Assembly: GCF_900312815.1 (NCBI RefSeq)
Contig: NZ_OMPE01000009.1
Span: forward strand, 558,001-622,000
Direction of reading: 5' to 3'
Length of the DNA: 64,000 nucleotides
From: Aquimarina sp. AU474
GTDB lineage: Bacteria > Bacteroidota > Bacteroidia > Flavobacteriales > Flavobacteriaceae
The notes beneath the pieces are model-generated. The model saw only the letters and a program-made list of their open reading frames with translations. It was not told where the DNA came from and searched no databases. Positions 37,243 to 46,205 of this stretch are shown in pieces (within the stretch, counting starts at the first letter, position 1; each line of letters opens with the position of its first letter). A program made the position numbers and the translations under genes.

Positions 37243-38607
37243 ATGCAAGATGGAAAAATCTTGGTTATAGATGACAATAAGAGTGTTCTAAGCGCTCTAG
37301 AAATTCTATTACAATTTGAATTTAGATATATAGAAACCATTTCTAATCCCAATCAAATATCTTCAGTCCAAAATTTAAGTGATTTTGATATTGTATTATT
37401 AGACATGAATTTTTCCGCAGGAGTAAATACAGGTAACGAAGGTTTATTCTGGCTTAAAGATATTAAGAAAAGGGCTCCTTATGTTTCTGTAATTATGATG
37501 ACTGCTTATGGCGCTGTAGATCTTGCCGTTAAGGCACTAAAAGAAGGTGCTACAGATTTCATATTAAAACCTTGGAATAATGAAAAACTATTAATTACTA
37601 TAAAATCAGCTATTCTATTACGTAAATCTAAAAAAGAAATTACCAAATTAAAAGAGAAAGAAAGCCACCTTAAACAAGTAATTAACCAAGATTCTAATTC
37701 TATTATAGGAAATTCAAAAGTATTAACTTCGGTATTAAGTTTAGTCCAAAAAGTTGCAAAGACTGATGTTAATGTTCTTATAACGGGAGAAAATGGTACA
37801 GGAAAAGAATTAATCGCCAGAGAATTGCATCGAACATCTTCTAGAAAAGAAGAGGTTTTTATTGGTGTAGATATGGGATCGATATCAGAAACTTTATTCG
37901 AAAGTGAACTTTTCGGACATACTAAGGGAGCTTTCACAGATGCTAAAGAAAATCGCGCAGGTAAATTCGAAGCTGCTAATGGGGGCACCTTATTTCTAGA
38001 TGAAATTGGGAATTTGTCTTTACAAACACAAGCAAAATTATTATCTGCAATACAAAATAGGACTATTGTTCGAGTAGGATCTAATAAATCTATTCCTGTA
38101 GATATTCGATTAATTTGTGCCACTAATTGTAATCTCCCGCAAATGGTTGTTGATGGTATTTTCAGAGAAGATCTATTATATCGAATCAACACAATTCATG
38201 TTGAAGTTCCTCCATTACGAGAAAGAGAAAAAGATATTCTGATTCTAGCAGATTTTTATTTAAATAAATATACTACGAAATATGGTAAATCCGCGCTTCG
38301 CATAAATAATGCCTCCGAAGAGAAATTATTAACATATACATGGCCTGGTAATGTTAGAGAATTGCAACACACTATGGAAAGAGCTGTAATACTCTCTGAA
38401 GGCAATGTACTAAAACCATCAGATTTTATATTGAGTGCAGGAAATAATATTTCTTTTGAATCAGGCCCAGAAACACTTGATGAAATGGAAAAATTAATGA
38501 TTGATAAAGCTGTAAATCAACACAATGGAAATTATAGTGCTGCAGCAATTCAATTAGGTATTTCAAGGCAAACCTTATATAATAAAATTAAGAAATTCAA
38601 TAACTAA
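37243..38607 (+). CDS. Sigma-54-dependent response regulator (NtrC family)
   Basis: The 454-residue regulator has a receiver domain (1-125, phospho-acceptor Asp54 in VLLDMNF), a sigma-54 AAA+ domain (about 155-390, Walker A TGENGTGKE, L1 loop GAFTDA near 228, LFLDEIG Walker B) and a Fis-type HTH at the end (GNYSAAAIQLGISRQTLYNK). The sigma-54-contacting loop reads GAFTDA where GAFTGA is the common form. It probably activates the divergent exporter operon through the dyad at 37141-37179. The stop TAA shares one base with the kinase ATG, so the pair is one operon. Confidence 0.95.
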   Translation: MQDGKILVIDDNKSVLSALEILLQFEFRYIETISNPNQISSVQNLSDFDIVLLDMNFSAGVNTGNEGLFWLKDIKKRAPYVSVIMMTAYGAVDLAVKALKEGATDFILKPWNNEKLLITIKSAILLRKSKKEITKLKEKESHLKQVINQDSNSIIGNSKVLTSVLSLVQKVAKTDVNVLITGENGTGKELIARELHRTSSRKEEVFIGVDMGSISETLFESELFGHTKGAFTDAKENRAGKFEAANGGTLFLDEIGNLSLQTQAKLLSAIQNRTIVRVGSNKSIPVDIRLICATNCNLPQMVVDGIFREDLLYRINTIHVEVPPLREREKDILILADFYLNKYTTKYGKSALRINNASEEKLLTYTWPGNVRELQHTMERAVILSEGNVLKPSDFILSAGNNISFESGPETLDEMEKLMIDKAVNQHNGNYSAAAIQLGISRQTLYNKIKKFNN

Positions 38608-39956
38608 TGATCAGTAGGAATTTTTATGTTCAACTCGTAATTCGAGTCATCAGTATTGCTATTAATTCTTTACTAATAGCTTTCACTCTTTTTAAAGAAT
38701 ACTATGCCTGGTTTGTAATATTAATGTTTATATTTTTATCACAAACATTATTACTTATTAAATATTTGAATCAAAATAATAGAAAGATTGCTTTCTTTTT
38801 TCATTCAATAAAAAATGAAGATTTTACACTAAGTTTTCCAGAACGAGATAATGCGAAGTCCTTTAATGAGTTAAATCATAGCCTTAATTCTTTTAATTCT
38901 ATGATGCAAAAAGTATTCTTAAAAAACCAAGCCCAAGAAAAATATTATCAGGAAATCTTGAACCAAGCTGAAATCGGTATTCTAACTTTTAATGCCAAAG
39001 GACATATTCTTTTTGCAAATCCTAAAGTAGAAAAGTTATTAAATTATACCCCTTTAAATCATATTAAGCAATTAGCGCAGGTTGATAAAAAACTCTTCGA
39101 GATGTTTAGTAACCTTACCTCTTTTGAAAGAAAACTTTTTCAACTTACTAACGAACGAGAGACTATTCAATTAGTCATTAAGTCCAATGAGATTGTGCTC
39201 AATCAAGAAGTGCTTAATCTAATTACGATACAAGATATTGATAGTGAATTAGATAAAAAAGAAACGGATTCTTGGATGAAACTTATTCGGGTATTAACCC
39301 ATGAAATTATGAATACGGTTACTCCTATCACCTCAATTTCAGAATCGATTCTAAATTATTACATAAATGAAAAAGGAACAATACCACTAGAAGAACTTGA
39401 TGAAAGTAAAATACGTCTTACGGCAAAGGGATTAGAAGTCATCAAAGAACAAGGAAAAGACTTGATGAGTTTTGTGCAATCTTATCGCAGTTTTTTAAGT
39501 GTCCCCAATCCTGATAAGGAGATTATAAATGTAAAAAAACTATTAGAAAAAATAAAGGTCTTGATTAACCCAGAAACAGATATACCTAAAATATCTATCC
39601 ATTATATCAATTCAGAAGAAGAAATCGAAATTTTTGCAGATGAAAAGTTAATTACACAAGTATTAATTAATCTTTCAAAAAATGCCATCCAAGCATTAAA
39701 TGGTGTTGAAGATGGTAAAGTAATGCTTACTTCTGGCACCACAGACAAAGGAAAAAAATACATTAGTGTATCGGATAATGGCCCAGGAATTTCGCCAGAA
39801 ATTATGAGTCAAATTTTTGTTCCTTTTTATACTACCAAAAATGATGGTACAGGAATAGGCTTAAGTCTTTCTAAACAAATTATGCATCTGCACGGAGGTA
39901 GTTTAACGGCTCACTCAACTCCTTATGAAGAAACGTCCTTTTCATTATTTTTCTAG
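38607..39956 (+). CDS. Sensor histidine kinase partner of the sigma-54 regulator
   Basis: The 449-residue kinase has two N-terminal helices (about 10-55), a PAS-like region (about 110-200, AEIGILTFNAKGHILFANP), a dimerisation helix with phospho-His at about 232 (LTHEIMNTVTP) and an HATPase domain with N box (LSKNAIQAL), DNGPGIS G1 box and GTGIGLSL G2 box. Only a very short loop joins the two membrane helices, so it may sense the membrane or cytoplasm rather than a periplasmic ligand. It is translationally coupled to the regulator and converges on the lipoprotein gene at 39978. Confidence 0.93.
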   Translation: MISRNFYVQLVIRVISIAINSLLIAFTLFKEYYAWFVILMFIFLSQTLLLIKYLNQNNRKIAFFFHSIKNEDFTLSFPERDNAKSFNELNHSLNSFNSMMQKVFLKNQAQEKYYQEILNQAEIGILTFNAKGHILFANPKVEKLLNYTPLNHIKQLAQVDKKLFEMFSNLTSFERKLFQLTNERETIQLVIKSNEIVLNQEVLNLITIQDIDSELDKKETDSWMKLIRVLTHEIMNTVTPITSISESILNYYINEKGTIPLEELDESKIRLTAKGLEVIKEQGKDLMSFVQSYRSFLSVPNPDKEIINVKKLLEKIKVLINPETDIPKISIHYINSEEEIEIFADEKLITQVLINLSKNAIQALNGVEDGKVMLTSGTTDKGKKYISVSDNGPGISPEIMSQIFVPFYTTKNDGTGIGLSLSKQIMHLHGGSLTAHSTPYEETSFSLFF

Positions 39957-39977
39957 TAAATATTAAAGTAGTGAGAA

Positions 39978-40388
39978 TTATTTGTTTTGAGTTGGATGCA
40001 ATTTCAAGGTTTTGACTAATGCTTCAAAATAATAATCCTCTTGATTAGGTACAATAATCACCTTATAGGCGGTATTTTTTATAACATAATATGAAGACGT
40101 ATCTCGATCTAATGTATCTGAATGTAGGTTAACAATCTTTTGTATATAATCATTTATTAATATCACCTCATCATATAATATTTCTCTTCGCAATGTAGGT
40201 GCATCACTTTTGTACACTAAGTAGTCGTTTCTAAAACTTATAGATTTACAAATTCCATCAACTGTATTAAATTCGAAAGTAAAATCTTTGGATGAAAAAA
40301 TTTTATTAATGTTCTCGGGAGTAGGTTCTAAAGAACGAGCGCAACCAATGCAACAGATAATACTAAGAAAAACTATTATTTTTTGCAT
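39978..40388 (-). CDS. Small lipoprotein of unknown function
   Basis: The start is set at ATG 40388, giving a lipoprotein signal (MQKIIVFLSIICCIGCARS, lipobox Cys16) and 136 residues; the frame is open 31 codons further upstream, but the extra part would bury the signal peptide. The mature part is predicted mixed alpha/beta with no motif I recognise. It lies downstream of another lipoprotein gene (134 bp away) and converges on the histidine kinase with 21 bp between stops. Confidence 0.65.
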   Translation of the reverse strand: MQKIIVFLSIICCIGCARSLEPTPENINKIFSSKDFTFEFNTVDGICKSISFRNDYLVYKSDAPTLRREILYDEVILINDYIQKIVNLHSDTLDRDTSSYYVIKNTAYKVIIVPNQEDYYFEALVKTLKLHPTQNK

Positions 40389-40522
40389 TTCCCTATATTT
40401 AGCTTGTTTCAAATAAATCGTAGATATAATAAATATTAAATGCCATACCCTCGACATATGATATTGTCTAAGATACGGCATTTAAAATTGTCTAATAGAT
40501 CCTATTAAGCGGATTATCTATC

Positions 40523-41134
40523 TTATTTTGAAGCTATACGTTTTACAGAATTTTCAAAATCGATGTCCTCTAGATTACTAATAAGTAACCCTACTCCACC
40601 TGATTTCGAAGCTACAATGTATTCTGTTTGGAATCTTCTATCTTTTTTATACGCTTTTAGATACTTAAGTTTAACCACTTTTGAGGTTGGTGTAAAGAAA
40701 TATCGACCGTGAATTCTTTTGTAATTCACTTCTTGAATATTTGCTTCATCTTTTATCTGATCACTTAGAGCTTGCACTACTCGAGCAGCTCTGTGTTCAT
40801 CGAACTGATAGAAATCACATGTATAAATAAACACATAATTTTGAATATTGGTAGCATCTACAAATAATTCAAAATCAACTTTTTTGTTTTCGATTTTTTT
40901 CAATTCGGCAAGCGCAACATTTTTGAATTTTAATTCGCCTTCTAATAAATTGATTTTGGCTTTAAAATCTTCAGGGGTTGCCTTTACATAATCGCTTGTA
41001 AGAACTATCGTATTATTCTTAAATTCGATTTTGTTTTTTGAAAATTTAGCAAACCCTTCCTTTTTAGGCTCAAATATCTGGCAACTAACAAGAAGGACTG
41101 AGGTAAGCAATAGTAGAAATTTTTTCATGGGCAT
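40523..41134 (-). CDS. Lipoprotein of unknown function
   Basis: The 203-residue precursor has a clear lipobox (LVSC, Cys18) after MKKFLLLLTSVL. A second in-frame ATG (41128) two codons in is an equally good start. The mature part is rich in Lys and Glu, with an ELKKIENKKVDFEL helix-strand segment and a conserved-looking RAARVVQALSDQI helix. I do not recognise the family. It follows hemF by 75 bp on the same strand, but haem-related function is not implied by its sequence. Confidence 0.7.
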   Translation of the reverse strand: MPMKKFLLLLTSVLLVSCQIFEPKKEGFAKFSKNKIEFKNNTIVLTSDYVKATPEDFKAKINLLEGELKFKNVALAELKKIENKKVDFELFVDATNIQNYVFIYTCDFYQFDEHRAARVVQALSDQIKDEANIQEVNYKRIHGRYFFTPTSKVVKLKYLKAYKKDRRFQTEYIVASKSGGVGLLISNLEDIDFENSVKRIASK

Positions 41135-41209
41135 TTGTGTTAAATATTTAGAATCATAAACAAGTAATTCTTAGATAATTACAGCGCAATATAATAAAAA
41201 AAAATCAAT

Positions 41210-42112
41210 TTATAACCATTCAACGGGTTTTTTAAGCACTTTAACTAGTTTTTCCTCTTCACTTTCCGGTTTTGGATGATGATCATACCGCCACTGTACT
41301 TGGGGTGGAAGGCTCATTAGGATACTTTCTATTCGTCCGTTAGTTTTTAGCCCAAAAAGTGTTCCTTTATCGTGAACTAGGTTAAATTCTACATATCTAC
41401 CTCTTCTAATTTCTTGCCAATCTCTTTGATTTTTGGTAAATGGTAAGTCTTTTCTTCGTTCTATAATTGGAACATAAGCTTCTAAAAAACTGTTACCTAC
41501 TTCGGTAACAAAATCATACCAATTTTGCATAGACATTTCTTCAGTAGTTTTACAGTAATCAAAAAACAAACCACCCACTCCTCTTCCTTCTTCTCTATGT
41601 GCATTATAAAAGTATTCATCACACTTTTGTTTATAGGCAGGATAAAACTCAGGATTATGTTTATCGCAAGATATTTTGCATACTTGATGAAAATGAACTG
41701 CATCTTCTTCAAAAAGATAATATGGGGTTAAGTCTTGTCCACCACCAAACCAACTATCAACTATATCCCCTTCTTTATTGTACATTTCAAAATATCGCCA
41801 GTTAGCATGTACAGTAGGAGCCATTGGATTTTTGGGGTGTAATACCAAAGATAAACCACAGGCAAAAAAATTAACCTCGCCAACGTTAAAATAACTCTGC
41901 ATTGCCTTAGGCAATGCTCCATGTACCCCAGAGATATTTACGCCCCCTTTTTCAAAAACATTCCCGTTTTCTATTACCCTTGTTCTCCCTCCACCACCTT
42001 CAGGGCGTTTCCATTGATCTTCATCAAATTTGGCTTTACCATCGATCTCCTCAATCTTTAAGGTTATGGTATCCTGTAATTCTTGGATATACTTATAAAA
42101 TTTATCTTTCAT
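41210..42112 (-). CDS. hemF: Oxygen-dependent coproporphyrinogen III oxidase
   Basis: The 300-residue protein equals the family's usual length (about 300) and converts coproporphyrinogen III to protoporphyrinogen IX using O2, in the cytosol. Family stretches visible include GGGGRTRVIENGNVFEKGG near residue 37, WFGGGQDLTPYY near 120 and GRYVEFNLVHDKGTLFG near 240. It is the last core gene of the leftward haem operon, 32 bp after the EI24-like gene. Its oxygen-dependent chemistry indicates an aerobic life style. Confidence 0.97.
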   Translation of the reverse strand: MKDKFYKYIQELQDTITLKIEEIDGKAKFDEDQWKRPEGGGGRTRVIENGNVFEKGGVNISGVHGALPKAMQSYFNVGEVNFFACGLSLVLHPKNPMAPTVHANWRYFEMYNKEGDIVDSWFGGGQDLTPYYLFEEDAVHFHQVCKISCDKHNPEFYPAYKQKCDEYFYNAHREEGRGVGGLFFDYCKTTEEMSMQNWYDFVTEVGNSFLEAYVPIIERRKDLPFTKNQRDWQEIRRGRYVEFNLVHDKGTLFGLKTNGRIESILMSLPPQVQWRYDHHPKPESEEEKLVKVLKKPVEWL

Positions 42113-42144
42113 GTTGATACACTATGCTATTAAGAGACAAATAT

Positions 42145-42933
42145 TTACTCTGTTATTTTTTTAGGTTCTTCTGAAGAATTATTTCCCGCAATCAATTTTT
42201 TCTGATCCAAAATCTTAACCGTCTCGGTTGATGCTGCGACTACCGATATTGGCAATGTTATAATAAAACCAATAATTGGTATAAAAAGCATTAGTACAAA
42301 TACAATTCCGTTACCAATTGCGGTTCCTCTATGTTTTCTTACAAATTGTACACTTTCCTTATAATTAAAATGACGTTCCATGGTGTAATCCATATTACCA
42401 AACCCCACATAATATGCCTGTATCAAAAATATCAATATGGTAAATGCAATCCCTATAACCGGTATAAAGCTCAAAATAATAAGCGGAATCATAAATAACA
42501 GTTCTCTACATAGGTTTCGAATATTAATACGGATACCTCTTGATAATTGTTGACTAAAAGAAGTATTTCGGTGTATATGATCAGTCTCGCCTAATAAGTG
42601 AGCTTCTACCTTTTCTGAAACAGGACTCATAAACGGTGCAGAAAGTGCCATTACAATATGTTTATACAATACTAGCCCCAAAACCAGTATTAATAGCCCG
42701 CCCATATAGGTGCTTATTGTTGCAAAGGTTTCTGATCCCCATTCCCAAGGCCAAATTCTGGCAATTAAGGTTCCCAAATTATCCGAAAAGAAATAGGCCA
42801 ATGCCACAAAAATAAACCCTGTTATTACACTAATTAAAATGGGAATAGCAAAAAATTTCCATAATCCGAGTTTCGAAATCAGTTTAAATGTTCCAAAATA
42901 GGCCTTAATTCCGTTTATAATATTCTTGAACAT
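42145..42933 (-). CDS. EI24/CysZ-like integral membrane protein in haem operon
   Basis: The 262-residue protein has about four to six hydrophobic helices (near 25-50, 72-95, 135-165, 205-235), the layout of the EI24/CysZ family, which includes sulfate transporters. Short motifs such as the FMSPVSEKVEAHLLG loop near 100 and the amphipathic YTMERHFNYKESVQFVRKHRG stretch match that family's cytosolic parts. In E. coli CysZ imports sulfate; whether that applies in a haem operon is unclear. It lies 32 bp upstream of hemF and 90 bp after the DUF6973-like gene. Confidence 0.75.
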   Translation of the reverse strand: MFKNIINGIKAYFGTFKLISKLGLWKFFAIPILISVITGFIFVALAYFFSDNLGTLIARIWPWEWGSETFATISTYMGGLLILVLGLVLYKHIVMALSAPFMSPVSEKVEAHLLGETDHIHRNTSFSQQLSRGIRINIRNLCRELLFMIPLIILSFIPVIGIAFTILIFLIQAYYVGFGNMDYTMERHFNYKESVQFVRKHRGTAIGNGIVFVLMLFIPIIGFIITLPISVVAASTETVKILDQKKLIAGNNSSEEPKKITE

Positions 42934-43023
42934 AGTCTTATAAATTGATTGAATTTTATATTTTCTGCTATAATTTATAGCATACTCTTTTTAATTAGTA
43001 TACTAAACTGAAGGTTTGTTTCA

Positions 43024-43521
43024 CTAATCTGGTTTTTCTAGAAAATACACCAAACTATTTTTAAGGTTAACAACGTCATTTATCTCGATTATTTCTTTGG
43101 CCTTTTGCGTTTCTTGGATTAAAAAAGATACTATTTCTTCTTCTGAACTATATAGTAAATCGTTAAAAAACTTTCTGCCCATTTCATTATTATGTAAATC
43201 CATACAATTTTCTAAAGGTTCATTAGGAGCAAGTTTTTCATGCAAATCGGTTATTTTTTGAGCCCAATTCGTCGATTTTCGTGTTTTTTTGGTGATTTTG
43301 AACGTTTTTTGGCAAATTAGAACATTCCAAAGAGCATGTCTAAATGCATTTTCTTTTCCATTCTTATGATGCGAGGTGCCATAATATGTATCGCAAATTA
43401 TTAATGTTCGTTTTGTAGCCTTTATCGTTGGGATAATATATATGGGATATTTGAGTGTTAAAACGGCTAATCGGTATAATTCTACTATACTTAACCGTTT
43501 TAGTACTCCCCACAAATCCAT
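43024..43521 (-). CDS. DUF6973-like protein in haem operon
   Basis: The 165-residue protein has one hydrophobic N-terminal stretch (about 18-32) and two polar motifs, GKENAFRHALWN (55-66) and DLHNNEMGR (108-116), whose His, Glu and Asp look like a metal or catalytic site. I relate it to the DUF6973 family of Bacteroidota from these motifs. Its start lies 3 bp after the hemE stop, so it is cotranslated with hemE. No function is known to me; a role in haem metabolism is only positional. Confidence 0.7.
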   Translation of the reverse strand: MDLWGVLKRLSIVELYRLAVLTLKYPIYIIPTIKATKRTLIICDTYYGTSHHKNGKENAFRHALWNVLICQKTFKITKKTRKSTNWAQKITDLHEKLAPNEPLENCMDLHNNEMGRKFFNDLLYSSEEEIVSFLIQETQKAKEIIEINDVVNLKNSLVYFLEKPD

Positions 43522-43524
43522 GTT

Positions 43525-44562
43525 TTAACCTTGATATTCTTTTACTGCATCTACAAATGCTCTAGCATTATCGACTGGGATATTTGGTAAAATACCATGT
43601 CCCAAATTAGCAATGTATTTATCCTTACCAAACTCATCAATCATCTGCTTTGTCATTTTTTTAATATCGGCAGGTGGTGATAATAATCTTGATGGATCAA
43701 AATTTCCTTGCAGTGTAATATTTCCTCCTGTAAGATAACGAGCATTTCTTGCAGAACATGTCCAATCTACCCCCAATGCAGATGCGCCAGATTGAGCCAT
43801 GTCTTGTAGAGCGAACCAACATCCTTTACCAAAAACGATTACCTCGGTCTCATCTTTTAAAGCATCAATAATTTGCTGAATATAGTTCCAGGAGAATTCT
43901 TTGTAATCTACAGGTGATAACATCCCTCCCCAACTATCAAATACCTGAACAGCATTTACACCAGTTGCAACTTTAGCTTTTAAATAAGCTATAGTAGTAT
44001 CGGTTATCATTTGCAATAATTTATGTGCAGCCTTGGGTTCGGTAAAACAAAGTTCTTTGGCTTTGTCAAAATTCTTAGACCCTTGCCCCTGTACAGCATA
44101 GCAAAGTATGGTCCAAGGAGAACCTGCGAAACCGATAAGTGGAACGCGATTATCTAAACGTTCTTTGGTTAATTTTATAGCATCCATTACATATCCTAAT
44201 TCCTCATGTACATCTGGCACTACTACTTGCTCTAAATCTTTCAAAGATCTAATAGGATTCGGTAACCATGGGCCAATGCCGTCTTTCATCTCCACTTCGA
44301 TGTTCATCGCCTGAGGAATCACCAAAATATCACTAAAAAGGATAGCAGCATCGGGTCCAATAATATCAATAGGTTGTACCGTAATTTCTGAAGCTAGTTC
44401 TGGTGTTCTACAACGTGTAAAGAAATCATACTTGGCTTTTAACGCTCTAAACTCTGGTAAATATCTTCCGGCTTGTCGCATCATCCATACTGGAGGACGT
44501 TCTACTGTTTCTCCTTTTAAGGCTTTAAGAAAAAGGTCGTTTTTTATCATATTCTTTTTCAT
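43525..44562 (-). CDS. hemE: Uroporphyrinogen decarboxylase
   Basis: The 345-residue cytosolic enzyme decarboxylates the four acetate side chains of uroporphyrinogen III to give coproporphyrinogen III. The family signature [15 protein letters not shown] is near residue 25, [11 protein letters not shown] near 95, and VFDSWGG near 210, with [12 protein letters not shown] close to the C-terminus. ATG 44562 is taken as the start because an AGAAG stretch precedes it; ATG 44550 four codons on is possible. It follows hemD by 73 bp. Confidence 0.97.
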   Translation of the reverse strand: MKKNMIKNDLFLKALKGETVERPPVWMMRQAGRYLPEFRALKAKYDFFTRCRTPELASEITVQPIDIIGPDAAILFSDILVIPQAMNIEVEMKDGIGPWLPNPIRSLKDLEQVVVPDVHEELGYVMDAIKLTKERLDNRVPLIGFAGSPWTILCYAVQGQGSKNFDKAKELCFTEPKAAHKLLQMITDTTIAYLKAKVATGVNAVQVFDSWGGMLSPVDYKEFSWNYIQQIIDALKDETEVIVFGKGCWFALQDMAQSGASALGVDWTCSARNARYLTGGNITLQGNFDPSRLLSPPADIKKMTKQMIDEFGKDKYIANLGHGILPNIPVDNARAFVDAVKEYQG

Positions 44563-44635
44563 CCCGATTCTTCTCAGGATATTTTTATTAGTATCACAAT
44601 CATAAAATGATGCCCATATGTAATAGCATCATAAG

Positions 44636-45292
44636 TTATTTCTTATTAAAATATTTTACAGCCTGAACTATAACATTTTCAACGGTTGGTTTATTAGCCA
44701 CAATTATGGTGTCACAATACTTCTTTGCTTCAGATGCTGTTGTGTTTCCTATACAAAAAGCTACACTTTGATCTATTGTATTTTCGGCTACATAACTTTG
44801 TACTCCAGAAGGGCTAAAAAATAGAATTCCATCAAAAGAACGATTAAATTTCTTTGAATTTAAGTGCGTTTTATACACTTTTTGCTCTTTTAATGTTATT
44901 TTATTCTGTGCTAATAGATCTGGTAATTCATTTCTTCTCAAATTTCCACAAAAAAAGGAAAAATCTTCATTTTTATATCCTTTTATAATTTTTTTGGCCA
45001 AATCCGAAGCATTTTGAGCAGTTTCGACTACTTTAAGTCCATTATTCTGCAATAACCTTTTTGTGTTTTCTCCGACACAAAAACAATTTGAAATGTTTAT
45101 TTCAGATTCTATAATTGCCTTTACTGCGTTTTTGCTTGTAAAGATTCCGTTTACTACCGACTCTGCTAAGTTAAATTTCAAAATTTCAATTGTAATAGCA
45201 TCATATAAAACAAAACCAATACCCGAGTTCAACAGTAATTCTTTCTGAGGTAAGGAGATTTTTTTTGTCGATAACACCGTTGCCGCAGTCAT
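44636..45292 (-). CDS. hemD: Uroporphyrinogen-III synthase
   Basis: The 218-residue protein cyclises hydroxymethylbilane to uroporphyrinogen III. HemD sequences are very divergent; identification rests on size, the two-lobe alpha/beta pattern with FCVGENTKRLL near 75 and ILFFSPSGVQSYV near 155 (the usual S-x-x-G-V region), and its place right after hemC, whose stop codon shares one base with this start (TAATG). Confidence 0.93.
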   Translation of the reverse strand: MTAATVLSTKKISLPQKELLLNSGIGFVLYDAITIEILKFNLAESVVNGIFTSKNAVKAIIESEINISNCFCVGENTKRLLQNNGLKVVETAQNASDLAKKIIKGYKNEDFSFFCGNLRRNELPDLLAQNKITLKEQKVYKTHLNSKKFNRSFDGILFFSPSGVQSYVAENTIDQSVAFCIGNTTASEAKKYCDTIIVANKPTVENVIVQAVKYFNKK

Positions 45293-46203
45293 TACTTCAT
45301 AATTTCTTTTATCTCCTTCATTAATTCTCTTCCGCCATTATTTAAAATCTCCTGGGCACAAATTTTTCCAAAATCCAATTGCTCTCCAATCTTTACTTCT
45401 TTATGTACCTCTATTTTCTTCTTGCCATCCAAACTAAATAATACTCCATTAAAACGGATAATTTCATCACGTATTTCTGCCAATGCTCCAATTGGAGCAG
45501 TACACCCTCCTTCTAGTTCTCTCAAAAATTCTCGTTCGATATGCACACAGATTTCCGAAGATGAATGGTTTAAATTTGATAAGGCACTTTTGCAATATTC
45601 ATCTGTTTCTTTGGCAACTACCAGCATAGCTCCTTGAGCAGGAGCAGGAACCATCCAATCCAAATCAATGTAATTTTCTGGTTTCAAATTAATCCGCTCC
45701 AAACCAGCCGCAGCAAATATGGCACCATTCCAAATACTATCTGTTAGTTTCTGCATTCGAGTATTCACATTTCCACGTAAATCAACAACATCATGAGTCG
45801 GGAATTTATGCAACCATTGCGCTTTTCTTCTTAAACTTCCTGTAGCGATAGTACCCTTTTCGTCAAGAAAAGCAAGTCCTTTATGCACCAAAATATCACG
45901 TACATTCGCTCTTTCCAAAACAGCAGCTTCTACAATACCATGAGGTAAAACAGTAGGTACATCTTTCATAGAATGTACAGCAATGTCTATATCATTATTA
46001 AGCATGGCTATATCCAGAGTTTTTGTAAAAACTCCAGTAATACCCAGCTCATATAGTGGTTTATCTAGGATAATATCTCCTGTAGATTTCACAGGAACTA
46101 ACTCACTTTGATAACCAAATTCTTTTATTTTTTTCTGAACCGTATTTGCTTGCCAAAGTGCTAATTCACTATCTCTGGTTCCTATGCGAATTTTTTTAGC
46201 CAA
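45292..46203 (-). CDS. hemC: Hydroxymethylbilane synthase (porphobilinogen deaminase)
   Basis: The 303-residue enzyme polymerises four porphobilinogens into hydroxymethylbilane. The cofactor-attachment cysteine is Cys234 in ELEGGCTAPIGA; catalytic and cofactor-binding stretches IGTRDSELALWQA (7-19), HSMKDVPT (77-84) and GSLRRKAQW (122-130) are present. Its start lies 2 bp after the hemA stop and its stop overlaps hemD, so hemA-hemC-hemD form one tightly coupled unit. Confidence 0.97.
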   Translation of the reverse strand: MAKKIRIGTRDSELALWQANTVQKKIKEFGYQSELVPVKSTGDIILDKPLYELGITGVFTKTLDIAMLNNDIDIAVHSMKDVPTVLPHGIVEAAVLERANVRDILVHKGLAFLDEKGTIATGSLRRKAQWLHKFPTHDVVDLRGNVNTRMQKLTDSIWNGAIFAAAGLERINLKPENYIDLDWMVPAPAQGAMLVVAKETDEYCKSALSNLNHSSSEICVHIEREFLRELEGGCTAPIGALAEIRDEIIRFNGVLFSLDGKKKIEVHKEVKIGEQLDFGKICAQEILNNGGRELMKEIKEIMK

Positions 46204-46205
46204 GA

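Noticed and set aside
37506..38192. 228-codon minus-strand frame opposite the response regulator
   Set aside because: Complement of the conserved AAA+ domain; no start context or family resemblance, composition of a shadow frame.
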